Part shown: positions 53,085-64,000 of the stretch, in pieces
Position numbering within the stretch: the first letter of the stretch is position 1
Layout of the letters: each line of letters starts with the position of its first letter
NCBI RefSeq assembly: GCF_037975245.1
Contig: NC_092564.1
Span: 14,100,484 to 14,164,483 of the forward strand
Origin: Apostichopus japonicus
Lineage: Eukaryota; Echinodermata; Holothuroidea; Aspidochirotida; Stichopodidae
DNA length: 64,000 nucleotides
Reading direction: 5' to 3'
Position numbers and translations under genes: made by a program
The notes under the pieces: model-generated
Told to the model about the DNA's origin: nothing
Database searches by the model: none
The model's input: the letters and a program-made list of their open reading frames with translations, nothing else

Positions 53085-54223
53085 ATCCCCACTTGACCAT
53101 CTCATGTATAGACTAGCATATACATAATATATCGTCTAATTTACAATTGTTATCATTATATAGTTAAAAGGCTAAGATATGTTGATCCATTTTCGAATAT
53201 CGACAATTTTATGCTAACGAATGAACAATGGGACACACTTTACAGGGAAAGATGGACCTGTCGAACACTGCCTACGGGAGACTATCCTAAATATTCACCG
53301 AACTGACATATAACTGAAATCCTATACATTTTCTCTATATATTGCCAGAATGTTGAAAATTGATGAGGAAAAATGAAGATCAATAACTTTTCCATCTTAA
53401 CCGAGGACCATGAGATGCACATCGGATGATGCATGTTCGTTGTTACGGTAAATGGAGGCAGGGAAAGCTTTCAAGTAAATATAAAACTTCATGACATTTA
53501 GAGAAACTAAGTAAACATTTAAAATCACTATTGCTCATATATACTTTCACGCAAGAGCCAGTGCGTAGTATTTATTGGCACATTTCTCAGACACATCATA
53601 TACGCTGAGTATTCAAAGTTCCATTTATAATCCCACTATACAATATTTGCCCCAAAAAAAGTGCAAAATTTTCGTTCAGAAGGTTATAATTGAAACTGTG
53701 AAAAAGTGGAGAAAAACCGGCGCCGATTGTTTACTCAGAGTGAGAGCATAATTTAATTACTTGAAAATCATATTTGGTTGAGTTTCGTTCTCATCAATGC
53801 AGGAACTTTGAATAGTAATTTAATTGATGGCTAGAAATAGCCACCCAGAGAGGCTGTTTCCATATTTCACAGTAGAGAGGAGATCATGCCATGATTTCGA
53901 GGTTATCAGTCAACTACAAGAAAGTAGCAGTCGATAAAAGCTGTCACAAAGTGGGAAAATTCGAAAATGATTAGCGTGAAACTGCTCCTTGCGGGGAAAG
54001 TTAGAAAGGAAGAGAGTGAAAAAGTAAAAGAGACTGTTTTTATAGCAGTCAAACATTAGATGGTGGAGGGAATGAGGAACTCAGGCAATCTCAAGAGTGT
54101 CTAGTTTGATCATGGGGAAGTTCCTCTAGCGAAATGTCTAACCTTCTATCTCTTTGAGCAACGTCACTGCAGCGTATTCTTATCAACGTTTATAGAGCAC
54201 ATCGTATACAACCAGATGAATGG

Positions 54224-54244
54224 GGCGGGAATGGCGTGACGTCA
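54224..54244. promoter_or_regulatory. GC box next to a CRE-type site
   Basis: GGGGCGGGA (SP1/KLF-type GC box) lies a few bases before a perfect TGACGTCA. The pair sits in an intron about 4 kb downstream (in transcript direction) of the juxtamembrane exon. It could belong to an internal promoter or enhancer, but there is no direct evidence of transcription. Confidence 0.25.
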
Positions 54245-55800
54245 GCAAGCAGGGGAAGATCTATTATACAAGCTTCAAGTTTACAGTAAAATGTCAATTA
54301 CATGGCTACAGGAGGTATCGATCACTACATTGTGGCGGCCGTCAAAACATTTCGTATGTATATAGAGAAAAAAACTTGGCTACAATCAAAACATGAAATC
54401 GACCGTGCGGTGATAACTTACTCTTGGTCAATTTCATAAAATTGAAACGTTTGAATGTTTAACCTCCACTGGTGGTATGTATTTTTATATCTGGTAAAAC
54501 GGCGGAGATAAATCTTCAAATCTGTCAACGGCGAACTCTCGTTTAATCGAGTAAACAATTTGTTCAACGTGAAAATATATACAAAGCACTTTTACGGGGC
54601 CTCCCACCAGAATCTTCCAAATAGTAGCCTACCGTTACGTTGCGATGCACAGTAATATTTGCACTAGACTAACATTATAGTGAAACTGTATAACAGCTTT
54701 GATTGACTTGGGAAATACAGTTTAAACATCGTTAACAGCCAAAACGAAGATTCAACAGACTTTATTTTCTGTTCATACGCAAAATGAGCAAGATCACTTG
54801 GACTTGACAGAACACAGCAAGGAAACGAGAAAAAACTAAACAACAAAAACAAAACCGCAAAACAATCAACAACGAAAGAGACAACAAACTATATTACTCT
54901 AAAATCTGAACTTTAGGAAGGTGTCAATCATTATTCTCTTAAACTTGTAAAAGGAAAGATTTGTGGGTATCCTCGATACAAGAATCACAACGGAAAGCTG
55001 GAAGGAGTCGACTGGGCGTGAAAGGGGGAGGGAGAGGGGTGGGAGGGGGGGAGGTGAACCAGGCTTACATCTGACATGTAGATGAACACAAATGCAAAAG
55101 GGAATGGATGTTGACAGTTGTGTGTACCAAATATTGTCAAACTATTTATTATTTGAAGTATTTTAAGGAAAAGAAAAGCATGACAAAGGAATCCAAAACC
55201 ACTGTAGACAACCCCACCCTCACCCGGATGCATTTGAAGAGCTTCAATTACAACAACAAAAAGCAAAGGGAGAGGGAGAAAGACACACAGAGAAAAGAAA
55301 TAACTAAAGAAAACAAACAACTGATAAGTAAAACAAGATTGAACAGATTTTGCTCAAGACAAGGTCACGTTACTTCCGAGAGCGTATCAATCTGTTCCGA
55401 ACACTTTGTGATTGTGAAAGTCGTTACATTTCGTCCCAAAACTTTCTCTACATAAAGGTTTAGTCTCAACATGCAATAGTGATGCAAGGTCGAGCATATT
55501 TCAAATCTCTAGTTTTATTTCATCATAAACTTTGCACATCACGTTCCTCGTGGATTCACACTTAACAACGTTTAACGGATTTGTCAGTTGAACTCATAGG
55601 AAAGGTTGATTTTCAACTACCACTGTATGCCTGAAGCTATAACCAGAAGTAGAAAATCTTTCCCTCCCGTCGGATCAAAGCGGTTGTTGCTGTTGCATGC
55701 AAAACAGCTTCATATCAAAGCGGACTAGAGGTGTTTATTCTTGCTCAAGGAGTAAATGTTAAACGTATTCTTCACGTTTCAACATTTCTAACTTTTGTTT

Positions 55801-55930
55801 TGCAGAATTACCGTGGAAAGGAATATTGTGTTTGGAATTAAGTTAGCTCTAAAGTTAGCTTTTTTTGCAGAATTACCGTGGAAAGGAATATTGTGTTTGG
55901 AATTAAGTTAGCTCTAAAGTTAGCTTTAAA
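55801..55930. repeat. 65-bp perfect tandem duplication
   Basis: Two adjacent 65-bp copies start with TGCAGAATTACCGTGGAAAG at 55801 and 55866 and are essentially identical, so this is a young duplication. On the plus strand each begins with a splice-acceptor-like TTTTGCAG. An AATAAA follows the second copy at about 55940. Confidence 0.93.
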
Positions 55931-57674
55931 GACTGGACAAATAAATTTCATCATCATGTGGTACTTATATCAATAGTTGTTTAGATTTCGGGATACTTCT
56001 TTGTTTACATATCGTCATTATTTTGGAATAAATCTACAGTTTTTATGACAATACCAATCTCATTCTTGTAACTGTAAACAAGGTCATTGTATAACCATAC
56101 ATGAAACTAGTATTTACCCACCATATAACGTTAATTGCAACATAGCATTATTCGTGATCTTGCATGTTATTATGTTAATGTTGGAATAGGCTAACTACTA
56201 TAGGACTGCAAATAAATGACTTCATAAACATAGTTTGAATTATCCTTCCATCCATGCAAAAACGTAGGTGTGAAAGTCATTTCGCATCTGATAAACGGTT
56301 TATAAAGAAGTCGTATACTGTCCCGAAATTTACACCCTGATCCAACCTGTATCACAAAAATTGCCATCGTATACGACGAGTAAACCTATAAGTTTAATAT
56401 CTCAGCTCATGTCGAAGTTCGCATGGTTATCATTTTTTGAATTCACCATCTGTCCCATATCAGTCGTCCAACGAAGATAAAAACGTTGTTTTCAATAGTT
56501 GTTAAGTGAGCATTTATTGGAGTTTAAAACAGCGACCATAAGGCTTCTCGCCCGATTACCTTATGTACACATATACGATGAGAGAACAGCTCACTGGGTT
56601 GAGGTATTTGTGGAAAAGGTTTTATAACACAGACTCGAATGCAAAGCATTACATGTAATAGGGGAGCATATTCAAGGATGAACTACTGTACGTTTCTAAG
56701 ACCTTTCCAAAGTCTATTAAATATGAGGCACTGAACTGCTTCTGTTTTGCTCAAAATTTAGAATGCGGAATGGCAAGGTTAAAATCGGTTAAAAATTCCT
56801 TCAGATATTTCCGTGGAATCAGTTATCAACACTTTTCACTGAAAAACACTAGGTAAAAACGTGTTAAATTTAAAACCCCCATTTTCGTTACGTCATTCTT
56901 GTACATAACTACTTGGCAGTAGGTAACCACAGAAGGAATTTGTATTGAAGATATAAGATTTGTATCATATAGCACCATATCGATCAAATGTATACGGATA
57001 GGATACGAATAGTACACGAATGTTATCGCAATGTACGAGTAAAGATAAGAAACCACAATAAGGTTACGATTTTCACCAATGAATGGGTGCGAGAGAGCAA
57101 AAGCGACCAAATAGGATTAGCTCACTTCGCTCAATCCTTTTTAGATCGGAATTACATTGCATATGAACATTAAGGTAAATAACTGAGGTATTCTAATATT
57201 GGCACCCCGCTCATACGCATCGGTGCCTTTTATCATGTTTACATGAGGGAAGGGATGGGAAAAGGGTGGGCGGGGGGGGGGTCAACAGAATGTTGCCCGG
57301 CAATGCGTAAGGTATAGGCTTATTCCCCTGAGGTGCACTTCAGCAAGTCGGCATCATCCAAAGTGATCCATATTTCATTTACATCTACTATACCAACTTC
57401 ACCATGCCCGTTTATCGTCTCTTATATACTGCCCTCATTCAAACTGGTACTACATATCGATAACCTGTACTTTATTACGTAACAAAAGAACAATCAATCT
57501 GAACCCTCAAAGCGAAAAATATTGGCGATGATACTCGGCTGAATTCAGTCCTTAAGTCGAAATGCACATTCATTCCGAGGACGGATACTGCTAGTATGAT
57601 GTTATTAGTTTGTGAGGGGTTTGGGCGTGAGAAGCAGGCAAGGCTAATGAAACATATTTGGTGATGAAACTTAC

Positions 57675-57692
57675 CGTAGGAGATGTTTGAAC
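57675..57692 (-). CDS. NPR-like: Candidate 18-nt in-frame microexon (VQTSPT) in the phosphorylation-cluster region
   Basis: On the minus strand a good polypyrimidine acceptor (CCTGGCTCTCCTCAG) is followed after exactly 18 nt by a perfect GTAAGT donor. The enclosed codons, in phase 0 like both neighbouring exons, read V-Q-T-S-P-T without a stop. Insertion would extend the Ser/Thr-rich linker between GSRMSLVS and NDSGQS, the part of the kinase-homology domain that carries the regulatory phosphosites in vertebrate NPR1 and NPR2. Leaving it out also keeps the frame, so it could be a cassette exon. There is no homology to confirm a six-residue peptide. The alternative is a chance pair of splice-like sites, so the call rests on site quality, phase and position. 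Confidence 0.42.
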
Positions 57693-58358
57693 CTGAGGAG
57701 AGCCAGGATTACATATATATATGGTCATTAGAATGTATAGACATTGAAAATAAATAACCCTCATCACCGGTCTTCCTTCAACCAATCTGCATAAATAGTG
57801 GCGCTTTTGATCGATGCCCATTTATACCTACAAGAAGGTATATCTTACACCGGGTCCACCAATAACCATATGCACTTATGCACATATGCACTTATATACT
57901 TCTTCTTTACTTCAGATTTAACCGTATACGGTGGACTGTATAGATATCTTACCCATTCGGTCTGATGTAGAAACAATTGGACATTAAGACTTTAATAAGC
58001 CTGTAACTTGGTAAGATGCATTCTACAAAAGTGTACACGAGTAATGGGTTAAATTTACAATGTAAAATACAGCTTCCATTTTCTTAAACACGTGAGTAAT
58101 AGTACTAATCATATACTAACGATCTGAAATATACAACAACAAAAAACGATTCATCGTCATTGGATGGGTATTTTGCTCATTGAATGTGTTTGTTAAATGT
58201 ACCAAGGTATATAATGTACGTTATCACCACAACAACATTGCGCAATCAAGTTAATGTCCAATAGTTCTAATACGTAGTTAAGTACCGTATTCGTTATCAC
58301 AAGAAGAAAATCAACATGGGCGTTTTTTTGTTTTGTTTTTTAAAGTATTCGCACTTAC

Positions 58359-58476
58359 CGAGACCAAACTCATCCGGCTGCCACCAAACCGTCTGGTGAC
58401 CTTCGAACTAAATGTGATGTCATTCCACTTGACTTTCCAAGACGTATTTGCCAATTCTTTTTCGTACGTATACTTT
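58359..58476 (-). CDS. NPR-like: Exon encoding the juxtamembrane segment and start of the kinase-homology domain
   Basis: This 118-nt exon has an acceptor after a long T-tract (TTTTTTCATGTACAG) and a TCG|GTAAGT donor. The first base completes the arginine codon begun in the transmembrane exon, and 39 codons follow. It starts KYTYEKELANTSWKVKWNDI and ends GGSRMSLVS. The EKELA...W.V.W pattern and the GSR(L/M)(T/S)L end are hallmarks of the NPR family. In GC-A and GC-B the serines and threonines at and after this GSR motif are phosphorylated, and that phosphorylation is needed for hormone responsiveness. Conservation of S in GSRMSLVS suggests the same control here, which is inference. The next conserved exon is 11.5 kb away, and a candidate microexon lies 666 bp downstream. 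Confidence 0.93.
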
Positions 58477-61400
58477 CTGTACATGAAAAAAAAATATGAG
58501 TAATAGATCACTATAAAACCTTGTTTTCTTTGTAAAACCCACTCGGTTCACTTGGGTCTATATGCATATTAAATAACAGGCAAACGGAGGACAAGTTTAA
58601 AACAAAGATCCAGATGGGTGCGACCTTCCACCCCTGGGAAAATGATTTATTTATGCTAGTATACGGTTCTATATATACAGTCAATAAAACGTAACATTAA
58701 CGAAGTCACATACGGTATACCACGAATCCCACTTTATATATATAAATATAAATATATTATATATATAAAGAATCAACTGATATACATTCAACTGATTTAT
58801 GACTATTTACAGGACTTTATGACACCCGGCTTATAATCACTGTTTTTCATCTGATAAAGTAAAACTCAATGGAATTATTGGAAACTTCAGTTACATCGTT
58901 TATCGTGTTTTTATATCGATAACCATTAAAACAATATGCATTTGATGAAGATTCCTAAAACTAACAGAGAATAGACTCTCATAATAATAATAAAAGGAAA
59001 AAAATGATTGAAAAGTATATTGAAGGAACAAATTTCAATTCAAGTAGTTTGTTCTCGCGATGGTGCTTTATAAGAATCAAATATTCTCCAAGGTACTTAG
59101 AATTATACTTGGAAGCATGTCCATAAATCATCATCGACAATAAATGTAAATTATCTTTTATTGGCAGTAATGTCACTTGGCGACGATTTTCGTGAGTTTT
59201 TCTTTGGCACGGATAAGTGTTCCAAAGCATTATACGTCGAGATAACGTCTTAATGCAGGTTTGTCAACGTTATCTTAGCTTCTCGTTTACCATCAATTCA
59301 TCTTCTATAATGAGAGTCGCAGCGAGTTTAACTGATAATAGGAATGGGAGAGGTTAAAATTCGACTTGACATAATGGTCGTTTCCTGAATCATGAACTTA
59401 CAGAGGGGCTTGAATAGATCGAGTGGTACGTATCCCTATCCACTGTGGAGGGGGGGGGGGCTTCTCTCTTTATTGATTTTACAGTTCAAAGTTTTGCGTT
59501 GCGTCAGGACTAGCAGAGCCAATAGCGGATCTTTGTATCAAATGAAATTGTGTTCCAGCTGTTTTGAAGAAACGATCGCTGTATGCATAGCCAATTGTAC
59601 CACTTTAAGAACGTGCGATGCTTCACCCCTTTGGATTCAACCAGCAGTAACTGTGTTCTCTGTGTGTATCGGGTGATTCAACCAGTATTTCGGTGCCGTT
59701 GCCTAAGCATACTGCACAATGCAGCCTAACGTTATGGAACATCCCTATGCCTCTATCCCACTCATTACCCTTATATAGAATAAGTATCAATATACATAGC
59801 GGTTGTATCATGTGCCGCACATAGCTTACCGACACGGTGGTATCGTGAATAAGTAGTAATTTTGAACATGGTAAATACATTTTTAGGTGAATACCTTTTT
59901 GAGTATTTGAGACTACAGTTAACGTTTTAATGGATGTATATAAGCAGACTATACCGGTACAAGAAGGTGAAAAGTACCGCTGTGATATTGATTTAGGCAA
60001 CCGGGTGTTGTAATGTGTCTTAACCTTTTCAACGATTCGTACACCACTTAGTTATTAGAAAAAGATATTGCATCCATTTACCATCTATGGATGAAAGCTG
60101 TGCGTCTTCAGCGTCCGGTCGACTGTTGTTGTATGTGCTTAAAGATTAGTGTCCTGCCCTGCCCCGCGCCGCACCGCCCCACCCCCCGATGGTGCGTATA
60201 CAAGGCGGGTTAAGAAACGCTGTCATTGTGTGTATCATATGGTGCAACCCTTCCTACCCCGCCCAAAATCCATGCAAAGTGGTTAATCCGAAGGAACAAT
60301 TAAATTAGTGTCTTCCAAGGATCTCCGATCGAATTAACTATCCAGAAATATATCCAAAAAGGTTAAAAAATATCTTTCACTCCCTTTAAAGTATTTTCAA
60401 ATTAATGTTAAGATATGCTTAATCCATGTATAAGTTATCTTCAAATTACAAATATTTTTTCAATTGAATTAAAAATGTATCTTGAATTGAACGAGTTATC
60501 TCTAAGCACTGCATAAGAGATCTTTCATTCATGAACTAAAACGTTAACATTTGTGCACATTTATATCTCTAACCGATGACACCTTTCTTTACATGTAAGT
60601 AATTCCCAAAGTTTCCCTTCATGTCATTGTCAGCCTGACCCTTGTCTATACCTTCAGAGGTCCGTTTCCTGTAATAAACCGTCCACCTGTTAGACGGCTT
60701 CTTCGTTGCTCAGAACTTTTTACCGACTTTTCATTTTGCAAATACCCAACTGCAGGAGATATAGCGAGCAATAATTAGTCGATAAAATCAAAGCCTTAAA
60801 CGGCTTCTGATAATGAAAGCCAAAGGGACGAGGAACCAGGGGGGAAAAAACACTGAAAGTATAGTATAGGCCTACATATAGTGTCTCTAAAAGCAAATAC
60901 CGCCAAGAGCGTTAACGATGGATGAAAGGCTGAGGGTGGTTTAATAACACAAGAACCATCCACAGTGTAATTGATTCCGATGTACTTTTTAATTACAAAT
61001 ATGATGTTTCGATCGTCTTCTCCAATTTTATGACCAAATAAATGGTAAGAATGGTAATAAGCCGCGGATTCGCGTGAGCCCTAGGGATGCTTTCATAAAA
61101 ATTATGGTTTGGCACAAACCCTATTGTCGAGCTTTTTAATGAAGATATAGATACACATTTTGATCACTATGGCAATTGTCTCACTCAAAAGAGGTGCACT
61201 TAGCTAAATAATTAGCCTTTGAAATTATCGAAGCAATGAAACAATAACAACTCCCGTACCGTATGTTTTATATGCAGAGCAATATAATTATTCCATATTA
61301 AAAAGCAATGCTATATATGGATACGTTATGTTTCTGCATGGTTCTGAAGGCGTGTTTGCGTTGTTGCAAAATGTTATCGGTGGTTGTAAAATCGGTTGAA

Positions 61401-62896
61401 ATTTTAAGTTATTTTTAGACCGACAGGACCTTTCAAAAATTGGAATAGTAGTATATAAATAATGATAAAGATAAATGTATAATGATAAAGATCGGAAGGT
61501 AAAATAGAAAACTTTTTTAAGTATGAAATGATACTAGGTCATGATGAGACACTGGACAAAAACCGACGGGATTAGGAATAAGCATTAGTGACATGTGCAA
61601 TACTGTTTTGTATTTGTGACCGTGTAAACTATGATGCATTGCCTGGGTTTCATTAAGTTGAAAGCGGGTATCTTCATCCCGAGGAGGCCAACTGGCATTT
61701 AAGAGAAATTTTAATAACCCCTAAAGATGCGTCATCGTTATGTGGTGGTGTCACTTTCTTAAAACGGTCTTTTCTTTTATTGAAGAGAATTTTCTCAACA
61801 ATGTAATCGCGTATAGCGACCTTTAAAGTGATTGCCTTCGGCCATCAACGGGTTAAACCTATACTTCATGCATGTTTTGCATTTTCTTATCATAGACCCC
61901 ATAGGATACCACAGAGAGTACATGTTGGTGTGACGTTATATAGAATAAACTGAGTGACGTCATCAATTGAAGATAAAAAATAATTTGTGTTTGTTTGGCA
62001 AAATGTTTGTATGGAATGCACATTGGAAAAGCTCGCTGTTAAAAACGATTTTTACAAAAGCAAAGCGTATTGCTCAAAACCTCAAAATGACTTTGCAAAT
62101 TTTCAATTTTCAAATGATAAGAGACACTTTTTGATTGGGTGTACCAAAGAAAGATACTATTATAAGAGCAGTTCATGATTCTATACCTCTCTGAACATTT
62201 CAGAAAAGGAAACTGGACAATTTCGAAATTTTAGACTTCATTACTTTGGAAATAAAAGTTTACTCTCCTAATCGAGCTAATGAAGTGTTAAGGGATTTTG
62301 GTATCGGATTTTTTTTTAACTACAGCAGCAATGCTGCATAATCTCAATGCGCTTGTTATAGACGTGCCTTGGGGGCTAATGACTTAAACAATGCCATTTA
62401 TTATCATGATATTAGATGTAGCAGAAAAATGTCCTTCTTTTGAGGCAGTAGTGTATCCCTCTAGTATCTCCTTGACGGAGCATCTTGGAGGCCAACATGG
62501 TCAAGCCTATTTAGATCCCAATAGAAACAGATTTCTTTCTCCCTTTCATCATTCCACCTTTGAAAACCAAATTACATTTCGGTTGCGAATCACCTATGCA
62601 TTGTATTGTTGTATATTGTCGCTTATTTCGTCTCTTAATATATTCGTCCGTCATAATAGACAGAAAACATATACATGCACATGGTATAGAGACAAGATGA
62701 CGCGGCAATATTATAAACATTATAATCATTATTTGGAATAAGGAAGGCTAAAATGCATTGAAATCTCACATATTCCTGTTTTAAATGCAAATGAATGATA
62801 CAATTTAATGAAGGACTTATTATGAATGAAAATATGCGGCAGTTCAAAACTAAAACACTTGATCTCTTTCGAAGTATAACGTATTCGTTCAATTAC
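58477..62896 (-). other. Intron between the transmembrane and juxtamembrane exons (4.4 kb, phase 2)
   Basis: No further exon was recognised. Contents noted: an AT-rich palindromic patch at 58734-58769, an 11-G tract at 59450-59460, a C-rich GC patch around 60156-60190, a short direct duplication (ATAATGATAAAGAT) near 61460-61492, and a consensus cAMP-response-type octamer TGACGTCA at 61955-61962. Confidence 0.7.
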
Positions 62897-62981
62897 CTGT
62901 AGACATATACGATGATTATCACAAACAGGACTAGTATTACAGCCATTGCGATCATCCCAAACTTCATTCCGTTGTTATTTA
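62897..62981 (-). CDS. NPR-like: Exon encoding the transmembrane helix of the receptor guanylate cyclase
   Basis: This 85-nt exon has a TTTCTGCAG acceptor and a CAG|GTAATT donor. It begins with the last two bases of a split codon (phase 1) and ends with AG, the first two bases of an arginine codon (phase 2). The open frame reads NNGMKFGMIAMAV, continues as an uninterrupted run of L, V, F and I residues, and ends YVYR. That is a typical single-pass helix of about 20 residues with a basic charge on the cytoplasmic side. The other frames are closed by stops near the start. The next exon completes the arginine and continues with KYTYEKELA, as expected just inside the membrane in NPR-type cyclases. 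The helix joins the ectodomain to the kinase-homology domain. No ectodomain exon could be recognised in the remaining 1 kb to the right. Confidence 0.88.
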
Positions 62982-64000
62982 CTGCAGAAATGACAGAAAG
63001 ATACATACAAGGTATGTTAACATCGAGAACAAACATTACCTTTAGCCTATGGAATTTAACAACACAAATGGGTGCGCACAGACGTGTGATGTCATCATGG
63101 TTACTCTTCTATATCATATAATATTTTCCCCTTTATAACTTTTGTAATTTATGTCTATATAGAGCTGCCAATGTATCGTGGCTTCAAGGCATATATATCA
63201 TATATATATATATATGATAGATATATATATGATATATATATATATATATTGATATTGATATAGGCTATACTGTTCCATAATAAGAAGTCAGATACTGTTG
63301 CAAACCCAGATCCAGATAAAATTATGCCAATGTATCATATATTTTAATACTTTTTCAGGGCTAGCCGAGCCGCCACCTACAACCTTTATTCCCGATTATA
63401 CCACTTAAAAGTTATTAGAACATCCAGTCAGATTGCACTAGTAAAATGTATCACACCGATATCAACTCAGTATATGAACTGATCAAATACTCTACATCAA
63501 CTCTTACTTACGTCACCAGCTAGAATGAGTATTTGGAAGTATTGGATCAATATTTCTATTTCAAAAGCCACCCTTTCACGAAGGAACTATATAAAGCTGG
63601 GAGAAATTGGTGTTGATTCAATAAAATTATCCAGACTAATTAAATGTCAGTGCCCTCTTTTATTTAAATAGTAATATTTCAGCGCTGCTCGATATCCGTC
63701 AACCCCACTTTCAATAATTTCGAATTTTGGAAACACTCCTTAAGTGATATGCTCTGTAGGTAATAGGTTTTTTTATATACAGATTCGTGATGCAGTGAAA
63801 ACTAAGAGAAAAGAAATTCCACAAGAACAATAGGACTGGATAACGCGATTATGAGGGAAATTTTCATTAAAGGAAATTGAAATATTACGCAAGTAATAAT
63901 TATCTCATTCTGATCACGAACCATTTCACTGCTAGGGATCCTCAAAAACAATATTTCCAAAGTAAATTTTATTCCATACTTCTCATTCTAGATACATCCT
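62982..64000 (-). other. Intron upstream of the transmembrane exon (phase 1)
   Basis: No ectodomain exon could be recognised in this kilobase on the minus strand. A GTAAGT-like site near 63508-63515 has no plausible coding segment before it. The stretch contains an AT palindromic microsatellite at about 63190-63250 and otherwise AT-rich unique-looking sequence. Confidence 0.6.
63190..63250. repeat. Palindromic AT microsatellite
   Basis: Runs of TATATA with ATCATATA and ATGATAGATA interruptions can fold on themselves. It lies about 210 bp upstream (in transcript direction) of the transmembrane exon. Confidence 0.8.

Larger units (their letters stand above)
46895..57674 (-). other. Intron between the candidate microexon and the QQIFTVTGYYK exon (10.8 kb, phase 0)
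   Basis: If the microexon is not used, the intron runs 46895-58358. It carries a decayed coding-like region (about 47160-48140), a 16-G tract at 48647-48662, a CA repeat at 51836-51852, a 14-C tract at 53071-53084, a GC box with TGACGTCA near 54224-54244, a purine-rich G patch at 55021-55053, a 65-bp tandem duplication at 55801-55930 and a 10-G tract at 57272-57281. No additional receptor exon was recognised. Confidence 0.65.
6491..62981 (-). other. NPR-like: Partial gene: natriuretic-peptide-receptor-type guanylate cyclase (transmembrane helix to middle of the kinase-homology domain)
   Basis: This is the span of a receptor guanylate cyclase gene from its transmembrane exon to the last recognisable kinase-homology exon. 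In this family an extracellular ligand-binding domain, one membrane helix, a kinase-homology (pseudokinase) domain, a coiled coil and a cyclase domain work together to make cGMP when a peptide binds. The exons read in family order: a hydrophobic helix, a basic YRKY stop-transfer, an EKELA-W-V-W juxtamembrane motif, [38 protein letters not shown] and DILENDSIELDEMF. All junctions have AG/GT splice sites, and the phases are 1, 2, then 0 throughout. The ectodomain should lie to the right of the window and the cyclase domain to the left, and neither was found here. Which vertebrate paralogue (NPR1 or NPR2), or which invertebrate receptor, it corresponds to cannot be decided. Confidence 0.93.

Overview
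This is a stretch of animal (metazoan) nuclear DNA. It is AT-rich, full of microsatellites, homopolymer tracts and decayed mobile DNA, and it has no long open reading frames. One recognisable gene runs across nearly the whole window on the minus strand: a single-pass receptor guanylate cyclase of the natriuretic-peptide-receptor (NPR/GC-A/GC-B) type. I found six well-supported exons and one possible 18-nt microexon, all with consensus splice sites and compatible reading phases. In transcript order (right to left) they encode the transmembrane helix (62897-62981), the juxtamembrane segment (58359-58476), the possible microexon (57675-57692), and then consecutive pieces of the kinase-homology domain (KHD): 46829-46894, 45007-45084, 39393-39497 and 6491-6562. 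Together they give roughly 180 residues. The ligand-binding ectodomain must lie beyond position 64000. The KHD C-lobe, the dimerisation coiled coil and the cyclase domain must lie to the left of position 1.

The rest of the window is intronic. The largest intron is 32.8 kb (6563-39392). It holds a 5'-truncated Penelope-like retroelement (about 11593-12260, minus strand) with a GIY-YIG-type endonuclease tail, a hammerhead-like core and a terminal AT microsatellite. It also holds a short tandem array with octamer (ATGCAAAT) sites, a decayed coding-like stretch near 21.1-21.7 kb, and many simple repeats. The 5.5-kb intron next to it (39498-45006) contains an eight-copy 102-bp minisatellite and a 350-bp near-perfect inverted repeat only about 215 bp from an exon. 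The 10.8-kb intron (46895-57674) contains a multiply broken coding-like remnant at about 47.2-48.1 kb and a 65-bp tandem duplication.

The organism cannot be fixed from this sequence. A receptor guanylate cyclase with very large introns, a Penelope-like element and abundant poly-G/poly-C tracts would suit a marine invertebrate such as an echinoderm, but that is only a guess. No bacterial features, rRNA, tRNA or CRISPR arrays were seen.
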